Positions 44,403 through 53,709 are shown, counted from the first letter of the stretch. The stretch: 64,000 nucleotides of DNA from Microbacterium pseudoresistens (GCF_013409745.1 NZ_JACCBH010000001.1:186001-250000), one strand, 5' to 3'. Made by a program: numbers and translations. The notes: generated from the letters alone by a model not told the origin.

Positions 44403-46118
44403 TCACCCGAACGTGAAGGAGTAGACCTGCACTCCTTCGGACACGTCGACCTCGAGCACTCCGGTCCTGACGGCCGAGTTGCCGAGGACTCCGTAGGAGC
44501 CCGGGTCGCCATCGACTGTCACCGTCTTCTGCTTTCCGTTCGCCCCTCGGATGACGACCTCGCCGGATCCTGCCAGCACCATCCGCACCTCTGCGGCGTG
44601 GTAGGCGAGACGGATCCTGCCACCGCGCGGCGTCGACGGCTGCGCATATTGCGTCTCGATGGTCCAGTCCCCGTCGAGGGCGAAGGTGTCGTCGGCCTGC
44701 TCCGCGGGGAACGAGAACGATCCCTGCCCTGCACGATAGGGCACGCCTCCTCCGAAGTTCACGTCCTTGGACGAGCCGAGGAAGCTCTCCGGGGTGGTCG
44801 ATCCCACGTCGGGCGTCTCATCGGCGACGTTCGATTCCGCGGGCAGCACCGCATCGGGATTCGCGTCGAGGAGGAGTTCTCGGATCATGCTCTCCGTGGC
44901 GGCGTAGTTGCCCTCGCCGAAGGAGATGTGGCGCACGGTGCCGTCTGCATCGATGAGGTAGTGCGCCGGCCAGTACCTGTTGCGGTAGTTCGTCCAGGTC
45001 GAGAGGGAGTTGTCGAGCGCGACGGGGTACTCGATGCCGAAATCGCGCATACCCGCAGCGACGTTGTCGGCGTTCTTCTCGAAGGCGTACTCGGGAGAGT
45101 GGATGCCGATGACCTCGAGCCCGAGGTCCCGGTACGCCTGGTCCCACGCCACGACATGCGGGATCGACCGCTGGCAGTTGATGCACGAGTAGGCCCAGAA
45201 ATCGATGAGCACGACCTTCCCTCGAAGATCGTCGAGATCGATCGCCGCGCCGTCCGGGGTGTTCAGCCACTGTTCGATGCCCTTGATCGACGGCGCCGGT
45301 CCGCACGATTCGAGCTCGTCCGCCCCGTTCGTGCAGTTGTCGAGCTCACGGTTCTCATCGGTGACGAGCCCGCCGAGATCGAGCGCATCCGAGACCTGAT
45401 CCGAGTCGGCGATCTCCTGCTGGATCGGTGCGGTGTAGTCCGGGAGCAGCCGCTGCAGCGCCTGCGGCAGGTTGAACACCAGCCCCACGGCGAGGGCGAT
45501 CATCGCGATCCCCGCGGCGATCCTGAGGCCCCGCTCCTTCGCGCGGAAGGCGCGGATGCGCTCGACCACGCTGCGCCCGGCCAGAGCGAAGACCAGCAGG
45601 GGCACGGACACACCGATCGCGAAGGCGACGGTCAGCATGATCGTCCCGATCCCGATCCGTCCGGTGGATCCGGCGACGATGATCGCTGCGAGCACAGGGC
45701 CCGCGCAGGGGACGAACACCGCGCCCAGCGCGAGCCCCACCCCGAAGCCGCTGCCGCGATTGGTCACCTCGCGCTGCCCGAAGCGCTGGAAGGGCCGCTC
45801 CAGGATCTGCTCGAACCTCGGCACGATGAGTCCGATCCCGATGACGACGAGCACCGCGATGCCCACCCAGCGGATGATGTCCTGCGGCAGGTTGAGCAGT
45901 CCGAGCAGCAGCGAGCCTCCGAGCGTGACGAGCGTGAAGCTCAGCACCAGCCCGGCGATCACGAGGTAGGGCCGGCTGCGCCTCGCCGGAACCGGTTCTC
46001 CGTCGAACTTCGCCGACTGTGCGCCTCCGGTCAGGAAGATCACCGGGAGCACCGGCAGGATGCACGGTGAGATTCCGGTGATGAGCCCGCCGAGCAGGCC
46101 GATGATGATCAGCTCCAT
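44403..46118 (-). CDS. dipZ: DipZ-like CcdA-thioredoxin fusion protein
   Basis: This 571-residue membrane protein moves reducing power across the membrane. The CcdA-like part (residues 1-225) carries the redox cysteines in GISPC (Cys19) and VPCAG (Cys138). A thioredoxin-like domain follows with the CxxC in YSCINC (Cys312 and Cys315) and [11 protein letters not shown]. The C-terminal 170 residues form the carbohydrate-binding-like domain of DipZ proteins. A further Cys pair lies near residues 262 and 272. The ATG at 46118 is preceded by GAGGA. It is the first gene of dipZ-sigK-rskA. Confidence 0.92.
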   Translation of the reverse strand: MELIIIGLLGGLITGISPCILPVLPVIFLTGGAQSAKFDGEPVPARRSRPYLVIAGLVLSFTLVTLGGSLLLGLLNLPQDIIRWVGIAVLVVIGIGLIVPRFEQILERPFQRFGQREVTNRGSGFGVGLALGAVFVPCAGPVLAAIIVAGSTGRIGIGTIMLTVAFAIGVSVPLLVFALAGRSVVERIRAFRAKERGLRIAAGIAMIALAVGLVFNLPQALQRLLPDYTAPIQQEIADSDQVSDALDLGGLVTDENRELDNCTNGADELESCGPAPSIKGIEQWLNTPDGAAIDLDDLRGKVVLIDFWAYSCINCQRSIPHVVAWDQAYRDLGLEVIGIHSPEYAFEKNADNVAAGMRDFGIEYPVALDNSLSTWTNYRNRYWPAHYLIDADGTVRHISFGEGNYAATESMIRELLLDANPDAVLPAESNVADETPDVGSTTPESFLGSSKDVNFGGGVPYRAGQGSFSFPAEQADDTFALDGDWTIETQYAQPSTPRGGRIRLAYHAAEVRMVLAGSGEVVIRGANGKQKTVTVDGDPGSYGVLGNSAVRTGVLEVDVSEGVQVYSFTFG

Positions 46119-46142
46119 CAGGTCCTCGCTTCTGTCACGAGG

Positions 46143-46170
46143 TATTCGCGTCACAGCGCCGATCGGATTG
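46143..46170 (-). promoter_or_regulatory. SigK-like promoter for dipZ-sigK-rskA
   Basis: On the minus strand, CAATCC (46170-46165), a 16-base spacer and CGAATA (46148-46143) resemble the SigK consensus (CCATCC with CGAAT). The -10 element lies 24 bases before the dipZ ATG. The same spacing is found in the divergent site. Confidence 0.6.
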
Positions 46171-46194
46171 GAATCGCCCGGATCGGGAATGCCC

Positions 46195-46222
46195 CCATCC
46201 GATTCCGGCCGGGCTCCGAACA
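46195..46222 (+). promoter_or_regulatory. SigK-like promoter for the fasciclin gene
   Basis: CCATCC at 46195-46200, a 16-base spacer and CGAACA at 46217-46222 match the mycobacterial SigK pattern. An inverted repeat GCCACGG/CCGTGGC at 46232-46250 lies in the resulting leader, ahead of the ribosome site GAAGGAG. Confidence 0.65.
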
Positions 46223-46271
46223 GCAGTCGACGCCACGGAGAGGCCGTGGCTCAGTTCTGAAGGAGCTCGAC

Positions 46272-46928
46272 ATGTTCAGCACCAAGAAGAAGGTCACTGC
46301 GGCACTCACCCTCACGGTCGCCAGCGCGTTCCTGCTGTCCGCCTGTTCGATGGGCAGTGCGCCCGCGGAGGAGTCGCCGGCACCCAAGGCTCCGGAATCC
46401 TCCGAGGCGACGCCGGAGACGATGGATCCGGCGGCGAACCTCGTCGGTCCCGGGTGCGCCGCCTACGCGGATGAGGTGCCCGACGGCGCGGGGTCGATCC
46501 AGGGCATGTCCCAGGATCCGGTGGCCGTCGCCGCATCCAACAATCCGCTGCTGACGACGCTCGTCGCCGCGGTCAGCGGCCAGCTCAACCCCGACGTGAA
46601 CCTCGTGGACACGCTCAATGGTGACGAATTCACCGTGTTCGCCCCCGTGGACGACGCCTTTGCGAAGATCGACCCCGCCACCATCGAAGGGCTGAAGACC
46701 GACAGTGCGACGCTGAGCTCGATCCTCACCTACCACGTGGTTCCCGGCCAGATCGAGCCGGCCGACATCGCGGGAAGCCACACCACCGTGCAGGGCGCGG
46801 ACCTGGAGGTCACCGGAAGCGGCGAGAAGTGGATGGTCAACGACGCCAACGTCATCTGCGGCGGAGTGCAGACAGCCAACGCGACCGTGTACCTGATCGA
46901 CTCGGTGCTGATGCCCCCGGCCGCGTGA
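46272..46928 (+). CDS. Fasciclin-domain lipoprotein (MPT83/MPT70-like)
   Basis: This 218-residue surface lipoprotein has a signal peptide with lipobox (LLSA before Cys25), a Glu/Pro/Ala-rich spacer to about residue 50 and one fasciclin domain at about 80-215 ([45 protein letters not shown]). It matches mycobacterial MPT83 in layout. A pair of cysteines (CAAYAD near 58 and VICGGV near 197) could form a disulfide, perhaps kept right by DipZ. GAAGGAG precedes the ATG. It is divergent from dipZ and probably SigK-driven. Ligand unknown. Confidence 0.92.
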   Translation: MFSTKKKVTAALTLTVASAFLLSACSMGSAPAEESPAPKAPESSEATPETMDPAANLVGPGCAAYADEVPDGAGSIQGMSQDPVAVAASNNPLLTTLVAAVSGQLNPDVNLVDTLNGDEFTVFAPVDDAFAKIDPATIEGLKTDSATLSSILTYHVVPGQIEPADIAGSHTTVQGADLEVTGSGEKWMVNDANVICGGVQTANATVYLIDSVLMPPAA

Positions 46929-46947
46929 TCTCCCGCCGGCGTGGGAT

Positions 46948-46978
46948 CGCCGACGCGGGGACGGTCTGGCCGTCGGCG
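46948..46978. terminator. Hairpin between fasciclin gene and rsmA
   Basis: CGCCGACG at 46948-46955 and CGTCGGCG at 46971-46978 form a perfect 8-bp stem with a 15-nt loop, 20 bases after the fasciclin stop. The two genes converge, so it can serve both directions. No T run. Confidence 0.5.
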
Positions 46979-47014
46979 GGTCTTCCGTCGGCGGCCGTTC
47001 CGTGTGCCGGCGGC

Positions 47015-47863
47015 TCAGCCTTGCACGCCGGCGAGCGCGATGCGATGGTAGTCGTCGACGGTGAGCGCCTCGCCGCGGGACGTGGGGGCGACGCCGGCAC
47101 GTTCGAGCACCTCGGACGCCGCCGCGGCACTGCCGAACACGCCGGAGAGCGCCTGACGGAGCATCTTGCGGCGCTGGTTGAAAGCTGCGTCGACCACGGC
47201 GAACGTGCGGCGGCGCTCATCCTCGGACCCGCGGGGCTCGGGGGCGCGCACGAACCCGACGAGGAGGCTGTCGACGTTCGGCACCGGCCAGAACACCTGC
47301 CGCGACACGGTGCCGCACAGCCGCCACGGCCCGTACCAGGCCGCCTTCACGCTCGGCGCACCGTAGATCTTCGATCCAGGGGCGGCGGCGAGGCGCTCAG
47401 CGACCTCGGCCTGCACCATCACCACGCCGCGCCGGATGCCGGGGAAGGTCTCCAGGAAGTGCAGCAGCACGGGCACCGAGACGTTGTAGGGCAGGTTGGC
47501 GACGAGGATCGTCGGGTCGCCCGGCAGCTCGGTCACGCGCAGCGCATCCGCATCGACGACGGTGAGCGCTTCCTCCGCGGCACCGTGCGCCCTGGCCGTT
47601 TCGGGGAGGTGCGCGGCGAGGCGATGATCGATCTCCACCGCCGTGACGGATGCGCCGGCTTCGAGGATCGCGAGGGTCAGCGAGCCGAGGCCCGGGCCGA
47701 TCTCGACGACCCGCTCCCCCGGCTGCACGTCGGCGGCCTGCACGATCTTGCGCACCGTGTTCGCATCGACGACGAAGTTCTGCCCCAGCTTCTTCGTCGG
47801 CGTGACGTCAAGCTCGGCGGCCAGGCGGCGGATCTCGGCGGCTCCGAGCAGCGACACGGTCAT
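47015..47863 (-). CDS. rsmA: 16S rRNA adenine dimethyltransferase
   Basis: This 282-residue SAM-dependent enzyme (KsgA) dimethylates the two adjacent adenines near the 3' end of 16S rRNA late in 30S assembly. [10 protein letters not shown] near residue 25, the SAM motif [12 protein letters not shown] near 50 and the catalytic NLPYNV near 116 are present. A small helical C-terminal domain follows. The frame is open a little further upstream, but the ATG at 47863 (MTVSLLG) gives the usual N-terminus. Confidence 0.95.
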   Translation of the reverse strand: MTVSLLGAAEIRRLAAELDVTPTKKLGQNFVVDANTVRKIVQAADVQPGERVVEIGPGLGSLTLAILEAGASVTAVEIDHRLAAHLPETARAHGAAEEALTVVDADALRVTELPGDPTILVANLPYNVSVPVLLHFLETFPGIRRGVVMVQAEVAERLAAAPGSKIYGAPSVKAAWYGPWRLCGTVSRQVFWPVPNVDSLLVGFVRAPEPRGSEDERRRTFAVVDAAFNQRRKMLRQALSGVFGSAAAASEVLERAGVAPTSRGEALTVDDYHRIALAGVQG

Positions 47864-47918
47864 CCCGCCATTCTTCCGCATCGCACCGGATGTCTGCGGG
47901 CACTCCTAGGATCGAGCG

Positions 47919-49193
47919 GTGACCTCCCTCGGCGAGCTCATCGCGCCACGGCGCATGGGCACGGGCTTCCGCTGGCTGCTCGCCTCCTCGTGGACGAGCA
48001 ACGTCGGCGACGGCGTCGCGCTGGCCGCCGCGCCTCTGCTCATCGCGTCGATGACCTCGTCGCCCATCCTCGTCTCGCTCGGCGCGGTGCTGCAGTTCCT
48101 GCCCTGGCTGCTGTTCGGGCTGCACGCGGGCGCGATCGCCGACCGGTTCGACCGGCGCCGCCTGGTGATGCTCGCCAACGCCGGCCGTGCCGTCGTGCTC
48201 GTCGCGCTGTGCGCATTTCTCGTGACCGGCACCGCGAACATCGCGATCGTGCTCGTCGTCGCGTTCCTCTACGGCACCGCCGAGGTGTTCGTCGACACCG
48301 CTGGCAGCACGCTGCTTCCGATGCTCGTGAAGCCCGCCGACTTCGGCATCGGCAACGCCCGCCTGCAGGCCGGCTACCTCGTGGCGAACCAGTTCGCGGG
48401 GCCGCCGCTGGGCGCCTTCCTCTTCGCCGCCGGCACGGCATGGCCGTTCCTTCTCGAAGCGGTGTGCGTGTCACTCGCGATCGTGCTCATCTCGCGGATC
48501 GCGCGGTCGTCCGTCGCGCTGGCGGCCGCAGATGAGCCGACCGAGGCGCGCAAGCCCGTGCACACCGACATCGCCGAGGGCGTGCGGTGGTTGTGGCGCA
48601 ACCGCCCGGTCCGGATGCTCGTCATCATCATCCTCACCTTCAACGTCACCTGGGCGGCGCCCTGGGGAGTGCTCGTGCTGTATGCGACGGAGCATCTGCA
48701 CATGGGCGCTGTGGGGTACGGGATGCTGACCGCCGCGTCGGCCACCGGCGGGCTGTTGGCGACGGTGCTGTTCGGCTGGCTCGAGAGGCACGTATCGTTC
48801 GCCGCCCTCATGCGCGTGTGCCTGTCGCTCGAAGTGCTCATGCACCTCGCCTTCGCCCTGACGACCAACGGCGTCGTCGCGCTCGCCATCATGTTCGTCT
48901 TCGGCGCGTACGCGTTCGTCTGGGGCACGATCTCGACCACCGTGCGCCAGCGCCTCGTTCCGACCGCACTGCAGGGGCGCATCGGCTCGGTCAACATGGT
49001 GGGCGTATTCGGCGGAATCGTGATCGGGCAGGCCCTCGGCGGCGTGATCGCGCAGTTCTGGGGCCTGACCGCACCGTGGTGGTTCGCCTTCGTGGGCGCG
49101 GCGATCACCCTCGTGCTCGTCTGGCGGCCAATCTCGCACATCGCCGCGGCGAAGCCGGTGCGAGCGGATGACGACGGAAGCGAAGCCGCTTGA
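47919..49193 (+). CDS. MFS transporter (EntS/DUF894-like exporter)
   Basis: This 424-residue inner-membrane transporter has about 12 helices. The motif GLHAGAIADRFDRRRLVMLAN after helix two is the MFS loop, and helix four onward has FVDTAGSTLLPMLV and ARLQAGYLVANQFAGPPLGA, as in the EntS-like group of exporters. The start is GTG at 47919, directly at a basic leader, 55 bp after the divergent rsmA. Its stop codon lies inside the -35 element of the MerR-type promoter that follows. Substrate unknown; export of a drug or siderophore is inferred. Confidence 0.88.
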   Translation: MTSLGELIAPRRMGTGFRWLLASSWTSNVGDGVALAAAPLLIASMTSSPILVSLGAVLQFLPWLLFGLHAGAIADRFDRRRLVMLANAGRAVVLVALCAFLVTGTANIAIVLVVAFLYGTAEVFVDTAGSTLLPMLVKPADFGIGNARLQAGYLVANQFAGPPLGAFLFAAGTAWPFLLEAVCVSLAIVLISRIARSSVALAAADEPTEARKPVHTDIAEGVRWLWRNRPVRMLVIIILTFNVTWAAPWGVLVLYATEHLHMGAVGYGMLTAASATGGLLATVLFGWLERHVSFAALMRVCLSLEVLMHLAFALTTNGVVALAIMFVFGAYAFVWGTISTTVRQRLVPTALQGRIGSVNMVGVFGGIVIGQALGGVIAQFWGLTAPWWFAFVGAAITLVLVWRPISHIAAAKPVRADDDGSEAA

Positions 49194-49220
49194 CCTTCAC
49201 CCGGGGTGAATGCTGAGCAT
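49190..49220 (+). promoter_or_regulatory. MerR-type promoter with 19-bp spacer and palindrome
   Basis: TTGACC (49190-49195) and GAGCAT (49215-49220) are separated by 19 bases, the long spacing typical of MerR-controlled promoters. The spacer holds a perfect 7-base inverted repeat around one central base, TTCACCC, G, GGGTGAA (49196-49210). A start site 7-8 bases after the -10 falls on or next to the ATG at 49228. Confidence 0.75.
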
Positions 49221-49227
49221 TGGTTCC

Positions 49228-50310
49228 ATGACGACGTCAGAACAGCCGTTGCAGACGATCAGCGCATTCAGTCGCGCCGTCGGGTTGAGCACGAGCAGCA
49301 TCCGCGACTACGGCGCAATCGGCCTCCTCGTCCCCGCGGAAGTACACCCGGCATCCGGGTACCGCTACTACGCCGATGCCCAGCAGCGGCGAGCGATCTG
49401 GATCCGTCGCCTGCGTGAAGCCGGACTCGACCTCGACCGCATCCGCACCGTCGTAGACGCCGAACCGCAGGATGCCGAACGCATCCTCGACGACTGGCTC
49501 GCGGAGATCGATGCCCGGGCAGCGGCTGCGTCCCAGGTCGCCGAAGACCTCCGCGCCGAGTTGCGCGCGGCAGGCGGCGCATCCCCTGCTCGGACCTGTC
49601 GCGTTCGGGTCGTTGTCGAGGCGGTCGTGGCTGCCATCCAGCAGGTCATGAGGGCGTGCTCTCGGGAGGATGACTCCTTCGCGACGGTGCTGCTCGAAGC
49701 GGATTCCGGACGACTGTCGATCACTGCGACCGATCGTCGGCTGCTCATCCGCCGAAGCGTCCCCGCCGTCACACTCGGCGATGCCGGTCGCTTCTGCGCT
49801 CGCCCTGACGAGCTGCTTTCCTGGCTCGATGCTCTCGCGCCCGGGCTATGCGAGTTCGTGATCGAATCGTCGGATGCGCGGAAACCTGGCGGCGATATCC
49901 CCCGTTCCATGCTTCTTGATGCCGATGGCGTTCCCATCGCCGTGCCATCCCGTATCGATCCGTTCCCGAGCCCGGAGCGACTGATCGACGTCGCGGACGT
50001 GCCCCTCGCACGAGCCGCCTTGCAACGAGCGGGCGCTGAGGCGCTCCTGAGCGACGCGACGACGGCAAACCTGCAGCTTGAGTTCGCGGACGGCACAGCC
50101 CGCCTCATCTCGGAGAAGGCAACGCTGACCGGACGCAGCAACGGTGAGACCCTGCGCCTCAGAGTCGCGCGATCACCGTATGCGACGGCCGTGCAGGCGA
50201 CGATCGGAGATCAGCTCACCTGCACGATCTACGCGGAGCCTCGACACATCGCGTGGACCGCCCCGTCCCAGCCCGACTTCGTCGCCCTGGCCACCTACCT
50301 GCCGGCGTGA
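49228..50310 (+). CDS. MerR-type regulator fused to a beta-clamp-like domain
   Basis: This 360-residue protein has a MerR-type winged helix at about residues 9-78 (ISAFSRAVGLSTSSIRDYGAIGLL, SGYRYY) and a helical linker to about 118. From about 125 to the end it looks like the DNA polymerase III beta sliding clamp (LSITATDRRLLIRRSVPA, then a C-terminal half ending with DFVALATYLPA). I chose the ATG at 49228 because the MerR-type promoter would start transcription there, giving leaderless mRNA; an ATG at 49210 lies inside the operator. The MFS exporter gene overlaps its stop by 4 bases. It probably activates itself and the exporter; the ligand is unknown. Confidence 0.8.
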   Translation: MTTSEQPLQTISAFSRAVGLSTSSIRDYGAIGLLVPAEVHPASGYRYYADAQQRRAIWIRRLREAGLDLDRIRTVVDAEPQDAERILDDWLAEIDARAAAASQVAEDLRAELRAAGGASPARTCRVRVVVEAVVAAIQQVMRACSREDDSFATVLLEADSGRLSITATDRRLLIRRSVPAVTLGDAGRFCARPDELLSWLDALAPGLCEFVIESSDARKPGGDIPRSMLLDADGVPIAVPSRIDPFPSPERLIDVADVPLARAALQRAGAEALLSDATTANLQLEFADGTARLISEKATLTGRSNGETLRLRVARSPYATAVQATIGDQLTCTIYAEPRHIAWTAPSQPDFVALATYLPA

Positions 50311-51521
50311 GCGCGACCGCCGTGCATCCGGGGTTCGCCGCCTGGGTGGGGGCGACGTTCGCCCTCGAGCTCGGCTCCGGCCTCCTCGCCTTTGCGCTGA
50401 CCTGGACGGCATCCGGCTACGGTTCGTTCGAAGCGGCGATCCTGCTGGCGCTGACGATCGCGCCCACCGTCGTCCTGACCCTGTTCGCCGGCACGCTCTC
50501 GGACCGATTCGGCCCTCGCCGCGTTCTCGTCGTCACGACCAGCGGCATGGTGGTCATCGCCGGATCGATCGCCACCGCGACGACCGTGCTTCCGGGGGAA
50601 CCCGGGGTGCTGCTCGTCGCCGCGGTGCTGATCGGCACGGTGTCGGCGTTCTTTCGGCCCGCGGCCGGTGTCTTTCCCCGACTCTTCGTCGCCGATCACG
50701 ACCTCGGAATCGCGATGGCACGCGTCGGCCTCGCCAGTCAACTCGCGCGCACGATCGGGCCGCCGCTGGGCGGCATCCTCCTGGGAGCGCTGACCCTCAG
50801 CGGTGTTGCCTGGCTGGATGCGTTCGGCTCATTGGCGATGCTCGGCGCCCTGTTGCTCATCCATCCTCCGAAGCGGGTCCTCGAACACGTCGATCGCGTC
50901 ACGCTGCGGGAGGCGTTCGCCGTCGTCCCCGCCATCCGGCGCGCCAGCGGCGCCGGCGCCGTGCTTCTGGGGATCGCGATCGTCGCTGGCGCCGTGATCC
51001 CGGTCGTGACCCTCGGTATCCCTCTCGCCGCGCGGGAACGCGGCTGGACCGTGGTCGATGCGGGGATCATCGAGTCCGGGTGGATCCTCGGCGGAATCGT
51101 GTGCGGAGCGTGGTTCGCGTGGCGCGGCACGATCATGCGCGTCATGCGGCCGATAACGCTGGGCCCGATCATCGTCGCCGCGGGTCTCGTTCTCCTCGCC
51201 CTCGCGTCACACCCCCTGGTCGCCACGATCGGCACGGCCGTTCTCGGCGCTGGCGTCGTCGTGTTCACCGCCCATGCGTTCCCGACGTACATCCTCCTCG
51301 CGCCGAAGGCCCTGATGACGCGGTTCCAGAGCGTCCTCATCTTCATCCAGCTGACGCCTCAGCTCTTCATCAATCCGCTGATCGGCGCGGGTGTCGACCT
51401 GTTCACGACAGCGCCGGTCATCATCGGTGCCGGTGTCCTTGCCATCGCCGCCGCCGGAGTGATGCTGGCGAACAAGCGCCTGCGCGCGCTCGGCGAGGAT
51501 ACCGGAACTGAAGACGGCTAG
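50307..51521 (+). CDS. MFS transporter
   Basis: This 404-residue inner-membrane transporter has about 12 helices and the MFS loop GTLSDRFGPRRVLVVTT after helix two, with FFRPAAGVFPRLF and a later TLGPIIVAAG. It resembles multidrug exporters of the EmrB- or EntS-like kinds. The GTG at 50307 overlaps the stop of the MerR-clamp gene (GTGA), so the two are co-made and the regulator likely senses its substrate. Its stop codon shares CTAG with the convergent GNAT gene. Confidence 0.88.
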   Translation: MSATAVHPGFAAWVGATFALELGSGLLAFALTWTASGYGSFEAAILLALTIAPTVVLTLFAGTLSDRFGPRRVLVVTTSGMVVIAGSIATATTVLPGEPGVLLVAAVLIGTVSAFFRPAAGVFPRLFVADHDLGIAMARVGLASQLARTIGPPLGGILLGALTLSGVAWLDAFGSLAMLGALLLIHPPKRVLEHVDRVTLREAFAVVPAIRRASGAGAVLLGIAIVAGAVIPVVTLGIPLAARERGWTVVDAGIIESGWILGGIVCGAWFAWRGTIMRVMRPITLGPIIVAAGLVLLALASHPLVATIGTAVLGAGVVVFTAHAFPTYILLAPKALMTRFQSVLIFIQLTPQLFINPLIGAGVDLFTTAPVIIGAGVLAIAAAGVMLANKRLRALGEDTGTEDG

Positions 51522-52102
51522 AGGGCGGCGAGCCGGGCATCCAGACCATTGCGGACGGCGGGCCACTCGTGCGGGAGGATCGAGTACGCCGCGGTGTCGC
51601 GCAGCGATCCGTCGGGCATGATCCTGTGGTTGCGGAGAACGCCGTCGAGCTTCGCGCCCAGCCGTTCGATCGCGGCGCGGGACTGACGGTTGTGGAAGTG
51701 CGTCATCAGAGAGACGGCGATGGCGTCGCAGGTGTCGAAGGCGTGTGCAAGCAGGAGGCGCTTCATCGACGGATTCACCTCGCAGCCCTGCGCATCCTTC
51801 GCGATCCAGGTGTAGCCGATCTCGACGCGACGGTTGGGCTGATCGATGGTGCAGAACGTCGTCATGCCCACGACCTCGTCGGTGGCGAGCCTGCGCACGG
51901 CGAAGGGATTCATTGCTCCCGCGTCGCGCATGGCGAGTCGACGATCGATCTCTGCGGGCACCTCGTCGGGTGCCGGGACGAACGTGTACCAGGGCGAGAC
52001 GAGCGTGGCCGAGGCACGTGCGAGGTCACCCGCATGGTCTGCTCGCAGCGGCTCGAGCCGGACGCGGCCATCGTCAAGGGTGATCTCATCGAGAAAGCGC
52101 AC
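51518..52102 (-). CDS. GNAT-family N-acetyltransferase (RimJ/RimL-like)
   Basis: This 194-residue acetyltransferase resembles ribosomal-protein or small-molecule acetyltransferases of the RimL kind (VRLEPLRADHAGDLARA, VEIGYTWIAKDAQG, VNPSMKRLLLAHAFD, SRAAIERLGAKLDGVLRNHRI). The usual GTG or GTxVN before VNP is GCEVN here. The start is GTG at 52102. Its substrate is unknown. It ends head to head with the MFS exporter gene, sharing four bases. Confidence 0.86.
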   Translation of the reverse strand: MRFLDEITLDDGRVRLEPLRADHAGDLARASATLVSPWYTFVPAPDEVPAEIDRRLAMRDAGAMNPFAVRRLATDEVVGMTTFCTIDQPNRRVEIGYTWIAKDAQGCEVNPSMKRLLLAHAFDTCDAIAVSLMTHFHNRQSRAAIERLGAKLDGVLRNHRIMPDGSLRDTAAYSILPHEWPAVRNGLDARLAAL

Positions 52103-52119
52103 CCGCTCAGCGTAGTGCC

Positions 52120-52205
52120 CCGGAAGAGTGTGGATCTGCGCGAAGATCTTTCCCTCATTTCTCGAATATTATCGCGAATGTCAGTGGCGTTTGAGATAAT
52201 TAAGC
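52120..52205 (+). promoter_or_regulatory. AT-rich promoter region of the HNH gene
   Basis: An AT-rich island holds TTCTCGA, ATATTA, TCGCGAA at about 52161-52180 (arms match 6 of 7) and GATAATTAAGC before the ATG. It lies between two divergent genes and is the probable promoter of the HNH gene. Confidence 0.4.
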
Positions 52206-53699
52206 ATGGCAGATTTCTCCGGGCTTGTTGCTCTGATTCCGACGCTTCGGAATCGGATGCCGGAGGACGCCGGCGTGGAAGGCCTGCAGGATGTCGTGGC
52301 GCGGTTGGGCGGCGATGACGTGGTCGCCGTTCTGGAGGAGGCCGCGCAGATCGGGCTCTGGGCGCAGCAGGTGCAGCTCGTCGCATCGGGCGTGATCGCA
52401 ACCCGCTCCTCGCGGGAGGCGGGGCATTCCGGGTTGGCGCAGTCGCGCGGGCATCGCACACCGGCGGCGCTGGTGCAGGAGATCACCGGGACGACGAAGG
52501 GCGAGGCCGCACGGGTCGTGCGGGTCGGCACGGACCTGATCGCACCCGCTCCGGTGCCTGATGCAGCGGCGACGGCGAATGACACTCCGGGCGCGACGCC
52601 GGACGTCGCGTGGTGGGAACCTCTGCGAGGTGCCCTCCATGCGAATACCATCTCGTCCGCCGCGTATGACGCGATCCGCCGTGGGCTCGGAGAGCCACCC
52701 GAGGCAGGCGAGGAACTGAGCGACGAAGCACGGACGGGGTTCGCGGAATCATCACGGGAGGCGTGGCGGCAGGCGGCCGAGCAACTGGTCGGCGAAGCGT
52801 CCGAGCGGACCGTGGAGGAGCTCGCTCAGGCTGCGCGCACGGTGCGGGATCTGCTGGACCCGGAAGGCGCCGAAGCGAGGTTCCTCGCCCGGTTCGAGAA
52901 GCGGTCCTTCCGCCGATGGAAGGACGCGGACGGTCTGAACCGTGCGTCGCTGATCCTCGATGACGAGGGGGCGGCGTTCCTGGACAGCGTGGAGAACGCA
53001 GCCCTTCGCCCCCGGCGGGGCGGGCCGCGGTTCGTCGACCCGGAGGAGAAGCGCGACGCGGACGCGCTCGTGGAGGATGCGCGCACGAACGACCAGCTCT
53101 CCTACGACCTGTTCATGGACATCCTCCGCGCAGGGGTCCTCGCCGACCCGGCAGCGGTGTACGGCACCCGGCAGGCCGGGGTTCGCCTCGTGCAGGTCAT
53201 CGACCCGATGGGATCCCCCTTCCCGGTCGGTCACACAGAAGACGGTCTCACCGCTCTTCCCGCCGCGGCGATCGACCAGAACATCTGCAACACCGGCACC
53301 GTAGACGTCACCATCGACGCGTGCGGGAACCCGCTCGACGTCGGACGGGAACAGCGCCTGTTCACCTCCCGGCAGCGGATCGGACTCGCGATCCGTGACG
53401 GTGGATGCCGGTGGAAGGGCTGCGATCTACCCGCGTCGTATTGCGAAGCCCACCACATCGACGAATGGGATCGCGACGGTGGGCGTACCGACATCGACAG
53501 GGGGATCCTGCTGTGCCGGTTCCACCATATGAACCTCCACCATGGCGGCTGGCGCATCACCCGATCAGGCAAGAACGATTTCGAGCTCCACCCGCCAGGC
53601 GGCAAGCCCCCGATCCTCCTGTCGCCGCGTGCGGCACTGACCGTCGCATGGGCAGGGATCGACCCGCCACCCCCACGATTCCGCCCCACGGCCGCCTGA
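52206..53699 (+). CDS. 13E12/DUF222-type protein with C-terminal HNH nuclease domain
   Basis: This 497-residue protein belongs to a family present in many copies in Microbacteriaceae and mycobacteria. The N-terminal DUF222 region (about residues 20-330) is helical. The C-terminal HNH domain shows two cysteines in GGCRWKGC, then YCEAHHIDEWDRDGG and CRFHHMNLHHGGW, with the paired His and Asn of a metal-dependent nuclease. Whether it cuts DNA in the cell is unclear; links to mobile DNA have been proposed. It starts at ATG 52206 after an AT-rich promoter region. Confidence 0.9.
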   Translation: MADFSGLVALIPTLRNRMPEDAGVEGLQDVVARLGGDDVVAVLEEAAQIGLWAQQVQLVASGVIATRSSREAGHSGLAQSRGHRTPAALVQEITGTTKGEAARVVRVGTDLIAPAPVPDAAATANDTPGATPDVAWWEPLRGALHANTISSAAYDAIRRGLGEPPEAGEELSDEARTGFAESSREAWRQAAEQLVGEASERTVEELAQAARTVRDLLDPEGAEARFLARFEKRSFRRWKDADGLNRASLILDDEGAAFLDSVENAALRPRRGGPRFVDPEEKRDADALVEDARTNDQLSYDLFMDILRAGVLADPAAVYGTRQAGVRLVQVIDPMGSPFPVGHTEDGLTALPAAAIDQNICNTGTVDVTIDACGNPLDVGREQRLFTSRQRIGLAIRDGGCRWKGCDLPASYCEAHHIDEWDRDGGRTDIDRGILLCRFHHMNLHHGGWRITRSGKNDFELHPPGGKPPILLSPRAALTVAWAGIDPPPPRFRPTAA

Positions 53700-53709
53700 A
53701 CCGGTGCGT

